Positions 45,563 through 54,694 of a stretch of DNA of 64,000 bases are shown one piece after another. A program made the translations under genes and the position numbers. A model generated the notes under the pieces. That model searched no databases, was not told the origin of the DNA, and saw only the letters and a program-made list of their open reading frames with translations. The DNA is from Shewanella waksmanii ATCC BAA-643. GTDB lineage: Bacteria; Pseudomonadota; Gammaproteobacteria; Enterobacterales; Shewanellaceae. The stretch lies in assembly GCF_000518805.1 (NCBI RefSeq), contig NZ_JAEH01000002.1, forward strand, positions 186,001 to 250,000, given 5' to 3'. How positions within the stretch are numbered: the stretch's first letter is position 1; every line of letters begins with the position of its first letter.

Positions 45563-47041
45563 ATGGATATAACAACAAACTTTACTGCCCTGCTGGTTGA
45601 AGACAGTTTATCTTTAGGGGCCCTGTACACGGAATACCTGCGCGCTGAAGGTGCCAGAGTTACTCAGGTTAATCATGGTGCCGATGCGCTAGCTGAACTT
45701 GAGAGTTGGCAGCCTGATTTATTGGTGCTGGATATCAAACTACCAGACATGTCGGGAATGGATATTTTACAACAAGCTCAACAGCGCTATCCCGATACGA
45801 TAGTGGTGATGATCACCGCTCACGGTTCAATTGATATTGCCGTCGACGCCATGCGTTTGGGCGCTTTTGATTTTTTAGTTAAACCATTTGATGCCAAGCG
45901 TTTATCGATCACCGTGCGCAATGCCATGAAACAACGGCAATTGGTCAGCCTGGTCACTAACTATGAGCGCAGTTTACCTAAAGCCAATTATATGGGGTTT
46001 ATAGGTGATTCGTTGGCAATGCAAACCGTTTATAAGACCATTGACTGCGTGGCTAACAGTAAAGCATCGGTATTCATAGTGGGTGAGAGTGGCACCGGTA
46101 AAGAGGTCTGCGCCCATGCGATACACCATGCAGGCCAGCGTAAAGATAAGCCATTTATTGCGCTTAACTGTGCATCGATTCCAAAAGACCTGATTGAAAG
46201 TGAGATTTTTGGCCATACCAAAGGGGCGTTTACCGGGGCGGTTGCTAACCGAGATGGCGCAGCAAGTCGAGCCCATGGTGGGACACTGTTTCTGGATGAA
46301 ATCTGCGAAATGGATTTAGAGTTGCAGAGTAAGTTGCTGCGCTTTATTCAAACCGGGGTATTTCAAAAGGTGGGGGGGGCCAAAGAAGAAAGTGTTGATG
46401 TGCGCTTTGTCAGTGCCACTAACCGTGCCCCTTGGGAAGAAGTGAAGCAGGGACGTTTTCGCGAAGATCTATTTTACCGGTTACATGTTATCCCTATTGA
46501 GTTACCGCCATTAAAGGCGCGCGGTAATGATGTGTTGCTGTTAGCGGAGAAATTGCTAATGGAATACAGTAATGAGGAAGGCAAGGCATTTAAGAGCTTT
46601 AACGAAGAGGTCAAGCAGGTGTTGCTGCGCTACGACTGGCCAGGTAATGTACGTCAGTTACAAAATACGATTAGGCAGATGGTGGTGCTAAACCAAGGCG
46701 AAGTCGTTGAATTGTCAATGTTACCGGTGCAGCTGTCTCAATCCAGTCATTCTGCCAAGGTGCCTGCTCACGTAAGTGCTATATCAGCCACTGCACAAGT
46801 CACCATGAGCGAACCCCAAGCTGGTAATCACCAGCTGGCAGATAACAGTACTACTGATGAACCAGCGGGAGAGATTATTCCCTTATGGATGTCAGAAAAG
46901 CGAACCATTGAAGCGGCGATTGCCAGCTGCGATGGCAATGTCCCCAAAGCTGCGGCATTGCTTGATATTAGTGCGTCGACCATTTATCGCAAAAGACAGA
47001 GCTGGGAAGAGATGGAGCAAGCGTCACTCGAGTCAGTTTAA
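45563..47041 (+). CDS. NtrC-family sigma54-dependent response regulator
   Basis: The 492-residue protein has a receiver domain (phospho-acceptor D57 in LLVLDIKLPDMSG, K107). The sigma54-interacting AAA+ domain carries Walker A GESGTGKE (174-181), the GAFTGA loop (221-226), Walker B GGTLFLDEI and RFREDLFYRLHVIPIELPPL. A Fis-type HTH lies at the C-terminus (AAALLDISASTIYRKRQ, about 465-481). It is the only sigma54 activator in the window and the likely activator of the promoters at 38951, 34502 and 31731, comparable to SypG. A run of eight G (46372-46379) lies in the AAA+ coding region. Confidence 0.93.
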   Translation: MDITTNFTALLVEDSLSLGALYTEYLRAEGARVTQVNHGADALAELESWQPDLLVLDIKLPDMSGMDILQQAQQRYPDTIVVMITAHGSIDIAVDAMRLGAFDFLVKPFDAKRLSITVRNAMKQRQLVSLVTNYERSLPKANYMGFIGDSLAMQTVYKTIDCVANSKASVFIVGESGTGKEVCAHAIHHAGQRKDKPFIALNCASIPKDLIESEIFGHTKGAFTGAVANRDGAASRAHGGTLFLDEICEMDLELQSKLLRFIQTGVFQKVGGAKEESVDVRFVSATNRAPWEEVKQGRFREDLFYRLHVIPIELPPLKARGNDVLLLAEKLLMEYSNEEGKAFKSFNEEVKQVLLRYDWPGNVRQLQNTIRQMVVLNQGEVVELSMLPVQLSQSSHSAKVPAHVSAISATAQVTMSEPQAGNHQLADNSTTDEPAGEIIPLWMSEKRTIEAAIASCDGNVPKAAALLDISASTIYRKRQSWEEMEQASLESV

Positions 47042-47118
47042 AGCGACAAGGGATATTAAATGGCAACCGCGTTTTCAATATCCCCACCTGAGTTCGCGTT
47101 AAGTCGGTTAGCCGCTTT

Positions 47119-47150
47119 GGTATCGCGCTATTTTTTAAACCAGCGATACC
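47119..47150. terminator. Hairpin between the convergent regulator and wzi-like genes
   Basis: GGTATCGC and GCGATACC form an 8-bp stem with a 16-base T- and A-rich loop, ending one base before the Wzi-type gene's stop. A second stem, GGGATATT/AATATCCC, lies at 47050-47084. Neither is followed by a strong T tract, so intrinsic termination is only possible. Confidence 0.35.
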
Positions 47151-47151
47151 G

Positions 47152-48618
47152 CTAAAAAGCACGTTCCCATACGGCATATACCGTCCCGTCCCAATCGTTA
47201 CCACCTGCATGGACAAATTCACTGTAACTGAGGGTGCCGCCCAATTTTAGGGTACCTTGATAGAATGGACGGTGATAGCTGCTATCTAATTGATACACAC
47301 GCTCGTATTCACCGGGCGAAACGGGGTTACCACCGGTTTCATAAGGCACATCAGTTCCATCAGTATTTAATCTTAACCAGCGGACTTTATTGGTTAATGT
47401 CTGGCCGTTTCCTAACTGAGTAATACCGCCAATGACCAATGTTTCTGAGTCGTTATCATAGGTGCTGCCTAAGCTTTTACCGTAGTAGCGATAGCCTGAT
47501 TGATAAAACTCATGTTCGTACATGCAGTTGTAAATATTAGGGTCAACTCCACAAGCCACTTTCGTATCTGAGTATTCAATAAAAACTCGGGTGTTAAGCG
47601 GAGCAATAACAAAATCGATGCCCCCAAGGTTAGCGGCATTGATCAGCTTATTCTTGCCATTATGATAGTCTTCATGGATACGCTCATAATAGATGCCATA
47701 GGGCACACCAAATGCGGTGTCTGACCAACGAAAATCATAGCCCGCTAACATGTTTTCTTGGCCGTTTTCTAAATCCGATTCAGTGCCGCCGCCGTTGAAC
47801 AGCCCATCCCACCAGTCACTTAGGCTGTTGCCATAGCCATCACCGCCCCACTGCATCGTCCATGAAAAGCCTACCTCTAATTTTTCTATAGGGCGTAAGG
47901 TTGCCCGAGCGCCCCAGTGTTTAGTGTCGGCAACATAGCGATCGCTTTCCATTTGACTAAAAGCGGTGGTGAAGGTCCAAGGACCTACCCAGCTTAACCA
48001 CGGCGTTTCAAACCCTTGACTGTTATTGCGGCTAAAGGTGATGCCCGGCATAGGTCTAGCATTTGTGGTTTGAATCAAGCCGGTGTCCCAACCTGGCCCC
48101 CAATATTTCTGTTGCGCACCATAGCTTACAATCCAGTTACCTACCATAACGGCAGCGAAGCTATTGTCTAATCGGGCACTGTTACCATCAATAGGATCGT
48201 AGTGGTAGCTTGCTTCAACTCGGCCACTAAACCAATCTTGAGTGACTTCGGCGCTAATGCTGCTTTCTGCTTTGTCGCGGTAGTCGTTGCCAAAGCCGAT
48301 AAAGCGGGCGTTGTCTGAGGCCGCTGCGATACTGACTTCGGCGTTGAAGCCTTGGTGGTCATGCTTGTGCGCTGCCATTATTCGCTGGTAAGCATCGGCT
48401 TGCATAGGGTTTAGCTGACTAAGCTCGGTGGCATCAAGATCGGCTTTAATACCACTCCACATCAATGGATAAGTATTGACAGGTTGAACTATGACACCGG
48501 TATCAGCGAGTAGCTGAATATCTGCGCGCAATGCTAAATCGGTCGGCTCAATCCACCAAGCTGCCTGGGCCGAATGACTACAGATACACAGTAAACTGAC
48601 TAACAGCGGTTTTTTCAT
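47152..48618 (-). CDS. Capsule assembly Wzi-family outer-membrane protein
   Basis: The 488-residue beta-barrel protein has a signal peptide (1-19, ending SAQA). The Wzi-type N-terminus follows, WWIEPTDLALRADIQLLADTG, and amphipathic strands end in an aromatic F (VYAVWERAF). Wzi proteins anchor or organise capsule at the cell surface. Its position beside the sensor/regulator genes makes it a likely member of the second polysaccharide system. GGGGG lies four bases before the ATG. Confidence 0.88.
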   Translation of the reverse strand: MKKPLLVSLLCICSHSAQAAWWIEPTDLALRADIQLLADTGVIVQPVNTYPLMWSGIKADLDATELSQLNPMQADAYQRIMAAHKHDHQGFNAEVSIAAASDNARFIGFGNDYRDKAESSISAEVTQDWFSGRVEASYHYDPIDGNSARLDNSFAAVMVGNWIVSYGAQQKYWGPGWDTGLIQTTNARPMPGITFSRNNSQGFETPWLSWVGPWTFTTAFSQMESDRYVADTKHWGARATLRPIEKLEVGFSWTMQWGGDGYGNSLSDWWDGLFNGGGTESDLENGQENMLAGYDFRWSDTAFGVPYGIYYERIHEDYHNGKNKLINAANLGGIDFVIAPLNTRVFIEYSDTKVACGVDPNIYNCMYEHEFYQSGYRYYGKSLGSTYDNDSETLVIGGITQLGNGQTLTNKVRWLRLNTDGTDVPYETGGNPVSPGEYERVYQLDSSYHRPFYQGTLKLGGTLSYSEFVHAGGNDWDGTVYAVWERAF

Positions 48619-48844
48619 ATTTCCCCCTCGTAATTTAAGCCGCTATTTTAGAGCTTTACCTGGAAGAAAACAGCAGGACTTTCACCCATTTAGGCAGTTA
48701 TTTTACACATTGTCACTGTGATTGTTGCAACTACTTGGCGCTTGTGGTTGTTGGGTTGCGCTGGCGTGCAAAGGTTGCTGTGAAGGTGTGTTATTTTGGT
48801 TGCTTCGCCGGGACGCCCTGCGATTAACTGTGCTTGATTTGTGG

Positions 48845-49573
48845 TTAGGGAGCCACAAAGTCGACAAAGATATTGGCGGTGAGTCTGCCGGTTTGCGGGT
48901 TATCGTCGATATCGGTGTCATTATTGACGATCACACTGTGCAGTAAGTTGCCTGGGTAGATAACCAATCGGTTGGCGCGATAACGGAGTTGCTCATAAAG
49001 GTAATATTGCTGGTCACTTTCGACAAAATAGCCCGGTTTAGGTTGACCATAGGTATTAACGTGGTGCTGCGCCGCGCTAAAGTAGTCATCGCTACGTTTA
49101 GGATTAATGCGCTCAAAGCCGCTAGGAATGTGCCTAAACAGACCTGTATCGCCATGAGGGCCATCATTTAGGTAGTGTAAAATGGCAAAGTAATAGGGAT
49201 TGAGCGTGTCGAAATGCGGCATGCGTTGCAGCGACTTTAGTTGTTCTGGCTGGTGGCTTATCAAGGAAAAATAGTAGTTTTGCGGTTGCAGTTGGCGCTG
49301 AGGCGGTATGTTATAAACCTGGTAAATCGTTTTATATACCGCATTTAGTACGCTTATCACATAAGGCTTAGGCAGGGGAGTGCGTACGCCTGGGTAATAT
49401 GAGCTGGCATCACAATCAAATTTGCCCTGTTGGCAAGCGTAGTTTTTCACCGCATCGCAATTAACCCCAAAGTCATCAATAATGATCACTGGGGTTTGCT
49501 CTTGACCGACTTTTATTACTTGTAGTTTAAAGCCTTGATTAACTTGAAACTGCTTAGATTGAGTCTCTACCAC
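48845..49573 (-). CDS. DUF6445-family (2OG-Fe(II) oxygenase-like) protein
   Basis: The roughly 242-residue protein has IIDDFGVNCDAVKNYA, YYPGVRTPLP, MPHFDTLNPYYFAILHYLND and GNLLHSVIV. The HxD of MPHFD and the late His (LLHSVI) look like the iron-binding triad of 2-oxoglutarate oxygenases and match the DUF6445 family as I know it. These proteins recur beside tryptophan-halogenase-like and SapC genes. Start uncertain: GTG 49573 has GGAG five bases upstream, while GTG 49585 is also open. It is the last gene of the operon. Confidence 0.7.
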   Translation of the reverse strand: MVETQSKQFQVNQGFKLQVIKVGQEQTPVIIIDDFGVNCDAVKNYACQQGKFDCDASSYYPGVRTPLPKPYVISVLNAVYKTIYQVYNIPPQRQLQPQNYYFSLISHQPEQLKSLQRMPHFDTLNPYYFAILHYLNDGPHGDTGLFRHIPSGFERINPKRSDDYFSAAQHHVNTYGQPKPGYFVESDQQYYLYEQLRYRANRLVIYPGNLLHSVIVNNDTDIDDNPQTGRLTANIFVDFVAP

Positions 49574-49620
49574 CTTCACTCCCACGATAAAATCAGCTTA
49601 GTTTATTGGGCATCAATTGA

Positions 49621-51114
49621 TCACATATTTGCCGACTTACAATAACGCTGAATAAAGTCGTAATGGTCTGGAAAATTATCAACTTGCTTAGAAACATTAG
49701 CCTTGATAGTACTTAGAAAATGCGCCAATTCTTCATCTGACATGGTATCGACAATTGGGTGGTATTGCTCAGGCATTAAACCTTGACCTATCATAACCTG
49801 TACCCACGAGGTTTCTCCAAACAGTTCACCATCTTTTTTAAACATCCGCGCAGCCGCTTTAAAGTGGTTCATGCGATGTTTTAAGGTGTCAGGGATGTCC
49901 ATATTTTTACAATAGCGCCAAAACGGTGTGTCGGTGCGCTCTGTTAGGTGGTAGTGCAAGATAATAAAGTCACGGATATTGTCACATTCAAACTTAGTTT
50001 GCGCGTTGAACTCATCGACATCATTTTGATTGATACCATTTAATGGGAACATCTGCATTAAGCGGATAATACCGCGCTGGAATAGGTGAATACCGGTTGA
50101 CTCAAGCGGTTCGATGAAACCGCTGGCGAGGCCGATTGCAATACAGTTTTTATTCCAATGCTGTTTACGGGTACCCGTTTGATAGCGAATAACTCGTGGC
50201 TCGTTCAGTGGCTCACCGTCAATATTGGCTAATAACTTCGCCTTGGCTTGCTCTTCGCTCATATAATGGCTGCAATAGACTAAGCCATTGCCGGTACGGT
50301 TTTGCAGTGGGATCCGCCACTGCCAACCTGCTTCTCTGGCAATCGAGCGGGTATAAGGCACTTGCTTATCGGTACAACTGGTTTGCACGGCAATTGCGCG
50401 ATCGCAAGGTAGCCAATGTCCCCAGTCTTCAAAACCGGTATGCAGCGCTTTATCAATCAGCAAACCTCTAAAGCCAGTACAATCAAGGAATAGATCGCCT
50501 TCTACTGTTTGGCCGTTATCGAGTTTAATAGCAGTAATATGACCGCTATCATCGTCTAGCAGCACATCTTCAATTTTCCCTTCGACACGTTTACAGCCAT
50601 GGTCAAAGGCAATTTTTTGTAAAAACTTTGCATACAGCCCGGCATCGAGATGGTAGGCATGGTTTAGATCGCGACTTGGCAATACCGCAAATCGTCCACG
50701 ACGGGCTGCTAAATGTTCGGTGCAATAGTCGCCAATCTGGGAGGCAACCCCTTGCTGTTGGCCTTTCACCCAAAAACTGGTAAAGCTTGATGCCCAGCAA
50801 TCTTTGCCTAAGAAACCAAAAGAGTGAATGTATTTGTCTTGACCATCTTTCCAGTTCTCAAATGAGATCCCTAGCTTAAAGGTGGCATTGGTCGCCGCCA
50901 TAAACTCTTGCTCGTTAATACCCAGTAGTCGATGAAAAATATGTAAGGTGGGGATGGTCGCTTCACCTACGCCTACGGTGGGGATTTGGTCTGACTCTAT
51001 TAAAGTGACATCTAGGGCTTTACCTAATAACTTGGCTAACGATGCGGCCGCCATCCATCCCGCAGTTCCTCCGCCAGCGATGACGACTCTTTTTACTTTG
51101 TTATCCTGTTGCAT
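49621..51114 (-). CDS. Flavin-dependent tryptophan halogenase family protein 1
   Basis: The 497-residue protein carries GGGTAGWMAAASL (FAD binding, residues 14-26) and the conserved Lys K80 in TFKLGISFENW. WQWRIP (264-269) matches the WxWxIP signature, and E338 lies in GFIEPLESTGIHL. These are the catalytic Lys and Glu of PrnA-type halogenases, so activity is plausible. No flavin reductase is encoded nearby. Substrate unknown; relatives in carbohydrate loci are not tied to free tryptophan. GAGGT lies six bases before the ATG. Confidence 0.88.
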   Translation of the reverse strand: MQQDNKVKRVVIAGGGTAGWMAAASLAKLLGKALDVTLIESDQIPTVGVGEATIPTLHIFHRLLGINEQEFMAATNATFKLGISFENWKDGQDKYIHSFGFLGKDCWASSFTSFWVKGQQQGVASQIGDYCTEHLAARRGRFAVLPSRDLNHAYHLDAGLYAKFLQKIAFDHGCKRVEGKIEDVLLDDDSGHITAIKLDNGQTVEGDLFLDCTGFRGLLIDKALHTGFEDWGHWLPCDRAIAVQTSCTDKQVPYTRSIAREAGWQWRIPLQNRTGNGLVYCSHYMSEEQAKAKLLANIDGEPLNEPRVIRYQTGTRKQHWNKNCIAIGLASGFIEPLESTGIHLFQRGIIRLMQMFPLNGINQNDVDEFNAQTKFECDNIRDFIILHYHLTERTDTPFWRYCKNMDIPDTLKHRMNHFKAAARMFKKDGELFGETSWVQVMIGQGLMPEQYHPIVDTMSDEELAHFLSTIKANVSKQVDNFPDHYDFIQRYCKSANM

Positions 51115-51167
51115 GCTTGTACCTCATAGTCTCGCTTACATTAGATTGCGGTCAACGCGGCGAGTTA

Positions 51168-52184
51168 TTATCGTTTTAGTTGGTTGAGCAATTCTGCTCG
51201 AAGTTGGCGTGCACTGTGTTGATTCATGGGCTTGGCTAATATGCCTTGAGCATCTGGCTGAATATGTCGATTGTCATTATCATCATGGCCAAAGATGTAG
51301 TAGTCAAATAGGGCTTTCCAGGCCTGGCGTTGATCTTTAGGTAAGTTGCGTAAACTCAGCATTGCATGGTTTAATGCCGACTCTGGCCGTCCCATAAAAG
51401 CGTCACTATTGCGCCACCAGTGAGTGATAAGTGTATTTAATGGCGCTAGACCTTGGACGTGGTGCCACCACATACTCGGAATAAACAGCGCATCACCAGC
51501 TTCAAGTTCTATCACCTGCGCAGCGTCGATAGCTTGCTGAAAACGCGGGAAACGATCAAAGTCTAGATTGTCAAAATCCACCATACTGATACTCTGACCT
51601 CCTGGGGCGTGTTCCAAAGGCCCAGGGTATAAATTGCTGATCTGCTCGGGTGCAAATAGGGTAAAGCGACGTTTGCCTGATATACAGCAGGCGAGGTTGA
51701 GCGGGAAATCATAATGGGCAGCAATTTTACTTTGATTACCAATCCAGATATTGGCCAGTGGCGCGATATCTGCAAAATCGATAGCGTTGTTTTCAGAAAA
51801 GCTTGGTAAGTACTGTTGTAAATTGGAGGAGCCAATGTACATGGTCGGCGCTTGTGGATTTTTAGCCTGTGACAGTATCCGCTCCAACACTGCGGGCATT
51901 GGCACTTTGCTCGCGGTGTAATTGAAGCCTGTATGTAGGTCATCGTAAAAAATCCGCCCTTGAGCACTGTGGGGCGCTAAGTAGGCGGTAACCGGCAGGC
52001 CACTATAGTGGCTGAGCAGATATTCGCACATACGCTGATCAGAGTGCTTGGCAGCTTGCACTGCGGGCCAATGGTCACAAAATCCCTTTAGCACCATAGG
52101 CTTACTTGCCTGCATTAATGCAGGCGGGAATACGCCCTTAACAAAATCTTGGTAATGGTCGACTTGCCGATTGACATTGAGCAT
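51168..52184 (-). CDS. Cupin-like (JmjC/cupin_8) protein
   Basis: The 338-residue protein has MVLKGFCDHWPAV near the N-terminus and NIWIGNQSKIAAHYDFPLNL with the HxD metal ligand pair. IELEAGDALFIPSMWWHHV holds the distal His. This is the layout of cupin_8/JmjC-like 2-oxoglutarate oxygenases. AAGG seven bases before the ATG ending at 52184 decides between it and an adjacent GTG. It lies between SapC and halogenase 1 in the TonB-receptor operon. Substrate unknown. Confidence 0.82.
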   Translation of the reverse strand: MLNVNRQVDHYQDFVKGVFPPALMQASKPMVLKGFCDHWPAVQAAKHSDQRMCEYLLSHYSGLPVTAYLAPHSAQGRIFYDDLHTGFNYTASKVPMPAVLERILSQAKNPQAPTMYIGSSNLQQYLPSFSENNAIDFADIAPLANIWIGNQSKIAAHYDFPLNLACCISGKRRFTLFAPEQISNLYPGPLEHAPGGQSISMVDFDNLDFDRFPRFQQAIDAAQVIELEAGDALFIPSMWWHHVQGLAPLNTLITHWWRNSDAFMGRPESALNHAMLSLRNLPKDQRQAWKALFDYYIFGHDDNDNRHIQPDAQGILAKPMNQHSARQLRAELLNQLKR

Positions 52185-52208
52185 CACAACACCTTCCTCA
52201 ACTGCCGG

Positions 52209-52946
52209 TTAACTTTGTAGTTCAGGGCTGAGTGCATTCTTGCGATTAAGCAGCTCGCGAATGTTGTTTTGCGAGGCAACCATCATATAAATCGCCTGTA
52301 AAAAGCCACTTTGGTGTAGTTGGGCAACAATGTCGCTATCGAGAGCTTGCAATACATCTTCATTGATAGTGTAAAAGCCAATCATTTGATGTGTTGCTCC
52401 TGAGTCTAGAGTGACCTCTAATGTAAAAGGTTCAAGTAAATCATGGGCCAGCAATGTCGCGGTAAAGGCTTTACTCTCTTCTAATCCGTGGTGTATTGCT
52501 TCAAGCATATCTGCCGCATTGTCTAAAAACTCGGTATTGCCACCATACTCTAAAAACAGTGCTTCACCTTTTTCTGTATTGACGCGCGGATTATCCATAT
52601 CGATATGTAACACTCGCTGCTCTACTTCAACGCCATCTTCTACACCGGTGCGCTTACCGATTAAAAAGGGTTGGCGCTGTACGGTTAGCGGAATATACGA
52701 AACGGTCCACTTGCCCTGGTCAATAAACAAGTTCTCTTTGTCTTTAAAACCAAATAGAGCGACCGCATAAAACTCACCCGTAGTGGGATCTTTTTGATAA
52801 AAGATCGGGTAGTGGGCTTGTACACTTCGATATTCAGATGGAAAGGTTAGGGCATACCAAATATCGTCACCGTACTGAGGGCTACGCTCGGTGATCACTT
52901 TAAGGTCTTTATGATCAACGCTATTTAGAAGAAGGGTGTTGGCCAT
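52209..52946 (-). CDS. SapC-family protein
   Basis: The 245-residue protein has the SapC features Y-P-I-F-Y-Q-K-D near 47, YAVALFGFKDKENLF near 60 and SYIPLTVQRQPFLIG near 84. No signal peptide or membrane helix is seen. The name comes from a Campylobacter S-layer locus, but in proteobacterial TonB-receptor/halogenase clusters its role is unknown. GGAG lies five bases before ATG 52946. Confidence 0.85.
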   Translation of the reverse strand: MANTLLLNSVDHKDLKVITERSPQYGDDIWYALTFPSEYRSVQAHYPIFYQKDPTTGEFYAVALFGFKDKENLFIDQGKWTVSYIPLTVQRQPFLIGKRTGVEDGVEVEQRVLHIDMDNPRVNTEKGEALFLEYGGNTEFLDNAADMLEAIHHGLEESKAFTATLLAHDLLEPFTLEVTLDSGATHQMIGFYTINEDVLQALDSDIVAQLHQSGFLQAIYMMVASQNNIRELLNRKNALSPELQS

Positions 52947-53000
52947 GTTAACTCCAGTTTGTTGTCATTTTATAGTTTTAAACTAGTGAGCAAATCTTTG

Positions 53001-54560
53001 CTAATGGTTGGGGGCTAACCCATGTTGCTGTATTTGTATTTGTATTAGTAAATCTCTGTTGCTGCTAAGGTGGCGTTGCAATTGCTTGCCTTTGGCCACA
53101 TTCTGATTGAACAAGTGTGTCGCCTGCTGTTCACTCATTTTTCGAAGTCGCTGCGGGGCATTCGTCTCAAAGCCCATGCCATAAAGAATGTATTGAAAAC
53201 TGGCGGCAGGGAATAGCTCTTCAGTATGATGTGTGTCCCAATGATAAGGGAAGTGGTGCCGCCAAAGCGCTAGCTGCTCAGCTAAGTGTGCTGGAATGGT
53301 ATTGCTCTCACAGTTATCACTCCAATAATCGCTGTCACTGCGCTGGGTTAAGATATAGTGCAGTTTTAAAAACTCTATGATGCGCTGCCAGCGGTAACTA
53401 AAGCTGTCATTAAAGCGGCTAGCGATAATATCCATTGCAGCGCGGTTGGCTGGCATTTGTTCGGCAAGCATTTTGGCAGACAACTCCACCATCGCCAGTG
53501 CCGAAGCTTCAAGTGGCTCGATAAATCCCGATGCCATTCCCACAGCAACGCAGTTTCGATGCCAAAACTTCTCTCTATGCCCTGGAGTAAATGTCAGGTG
53601 ACGCAATGGCAACTGTTCACTTTGTTTATCGCCAATACTGCGCGCTAGGTAGCGGCGCAAGTCAGTTTCTGCTTGGGTAGAATCACAATGGGCACTTGAA
53701 AACGTGTATCCGACACCGCGACGAGATGGCAGGCCAATATCCCAGATCCAACCAGCACTTTGCGCGGTTGAGTGGGTGAATGATGCAATGCTATCTTGCG
53801 TGTCAAGATAAGGGACTTGCGCGGCAATGGCAGCGTTGTTGAACAACACTTTATCTTGGTGGACCAGTTTTATGCCATAGTGCTTGCCAAGTAATAGTGA
53901 CTGCATACCACTGCAGTCGATAAACAGATCGGCTTCGATATCACCTTGATCAACGGTAGATACCGAGGCGATATCACCATTGGCTGCGCTATTGACCTTA
54001 GTGGCATCACTAATGATGTGCTTGACGCCAAGCTTGTCAATACAGTGTTGCTTGAGGCATTGACCAAATTTGCCCGCATCAAGGTGGTAGCCGTAGTTGA
54101 GCGCGAAACCATACTCTTCGGTATTGAGCATTTTAGGTGCCAACCCTAATGAGGCAATTTTACCTTGTGGGCAAACCGCATCGGCAAAGCTCACCTGATC
54201 ACGAAAAGGTTGCCAGTATTGGGCTAAATTAATTTGATTGAAACCTGCTGGCGGAGTAAAAGGATGGCAATAGCTATCATTGCCATTGCGCCAGCCATGA
54301 AATGCTGAGCCTTGTTTAAAACTTGCATCGCATTGGGTTAAAAAGTCACGTTCGCTTAAGCCAATTTTTTGCAGGGTAGCACGCATAGAAGGCCAAGTGC
54401 CTTCACCTACACCAATGGGGGGGATTTGGTCAGACTCAATTAAGGTGATGCTGATACCTAGGTTTTCATCTGCATTAAACTGCGCGGCCAAAACGCCTGC
54501 GGTTAACCAACCCGCAGAACCTCCTCCGACTATCACAATTCGCCTTAATGCATCATTCAT
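53001..54560 (-). CDS. Flavin-dependent tryptophan halogenase family protein 2
   Basis: About 519 residues from the ATG ending at 54560 (AGG nine bases upstream); the frame is open to 54605. It has VGGGSAGWLTAGVLA (FAD binding), K82 in SFKQGSAFHGW, WIWDIG (271-276) in place of WxWxIP, and E351 in GFIEPLEASALAM. Lys and Glu are retained, but the Ser after the Glu is Ala and the signature Pro is Gly. It may therefore differ in substrate or be a non-halogenating relative. It is the first gene after the TonB receptor. Confidence 0.85.
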   Translation of the reverse strand: MNDALRRIVIVGGGSAGWLTAGVLAAQFNADENLGISITLIESDQIPPIGVGEGTWPSMRATLQKIGLSERDFLTQCDASFKQGSAFHGWRNGNDSYCHPFTPPAGFNQINLAQYWQPFRDQVSFADAVCPQGKIASLGLAPKMLNTEEYGFALNYGYHLDAGKFGQCLKQHCIDKLGVKHIISDATKVNSAANGDIASVSTVDQGDIEADLFIDCSGMQSLLLGKHYGIKLVHQDKVLFNNAAIAAQVPYLDTQDSIASFTHSTAQSAGWIWDIGLPSRRGVGYTFSSAHCDSTQAETDLRRYLARSIGDKQSEQLPLRHLTFTPGHREKFWHRNCVAVGMASGFIEPLEASALAMVELSAKMLAEQMPANRAAMDIIASRFNDSFSYRWQRIIEFLKLHYILTQRSDSDYWSDNCESNTIPAHLAEQLALWRHHFPYHWDTHHTEELFPAASFQYILYGMGFETNAPQRLRKMSEQQATHLFNQNVAKGKQLQRHLSSNRDLLIQIQIQQHGLAPNH

Positions 54561-54694
54561 ACAACTTGACCTGGGCCTTTTAGCGCTAAAAAAATAATAT
54601 GACAAATAACTTTAGTTAACAGCCTGTGGCTGCTAATTAAAACTATTTAACAACAAGGTAACGCCCATTGCTGGGCGCTACCAGTGTTTTTTAG

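Noticed and set aside
48661..48690. GG-N10-GC pair upstream of the Wzi-type gene (minus strand, near 48673-48686)
   Set aside because: The -24 block reads GGGTGA, not TGGCAC. Only the dinucleotides match, and there is no TYGCA-N3-TGCAA site at the right distance, so it is not called a sigma54 promoter.
48703..48946. Opposed 72- and 74-codon frames between the Wzi-type and DUF6445 genes
   Set aside because: They lie on opposite strands of the same DNA, overlap the DUF6445 gene end, have low-complexity residues and match nothing known. The 226-bp gap otherwise shows no clear promoter or terminator.
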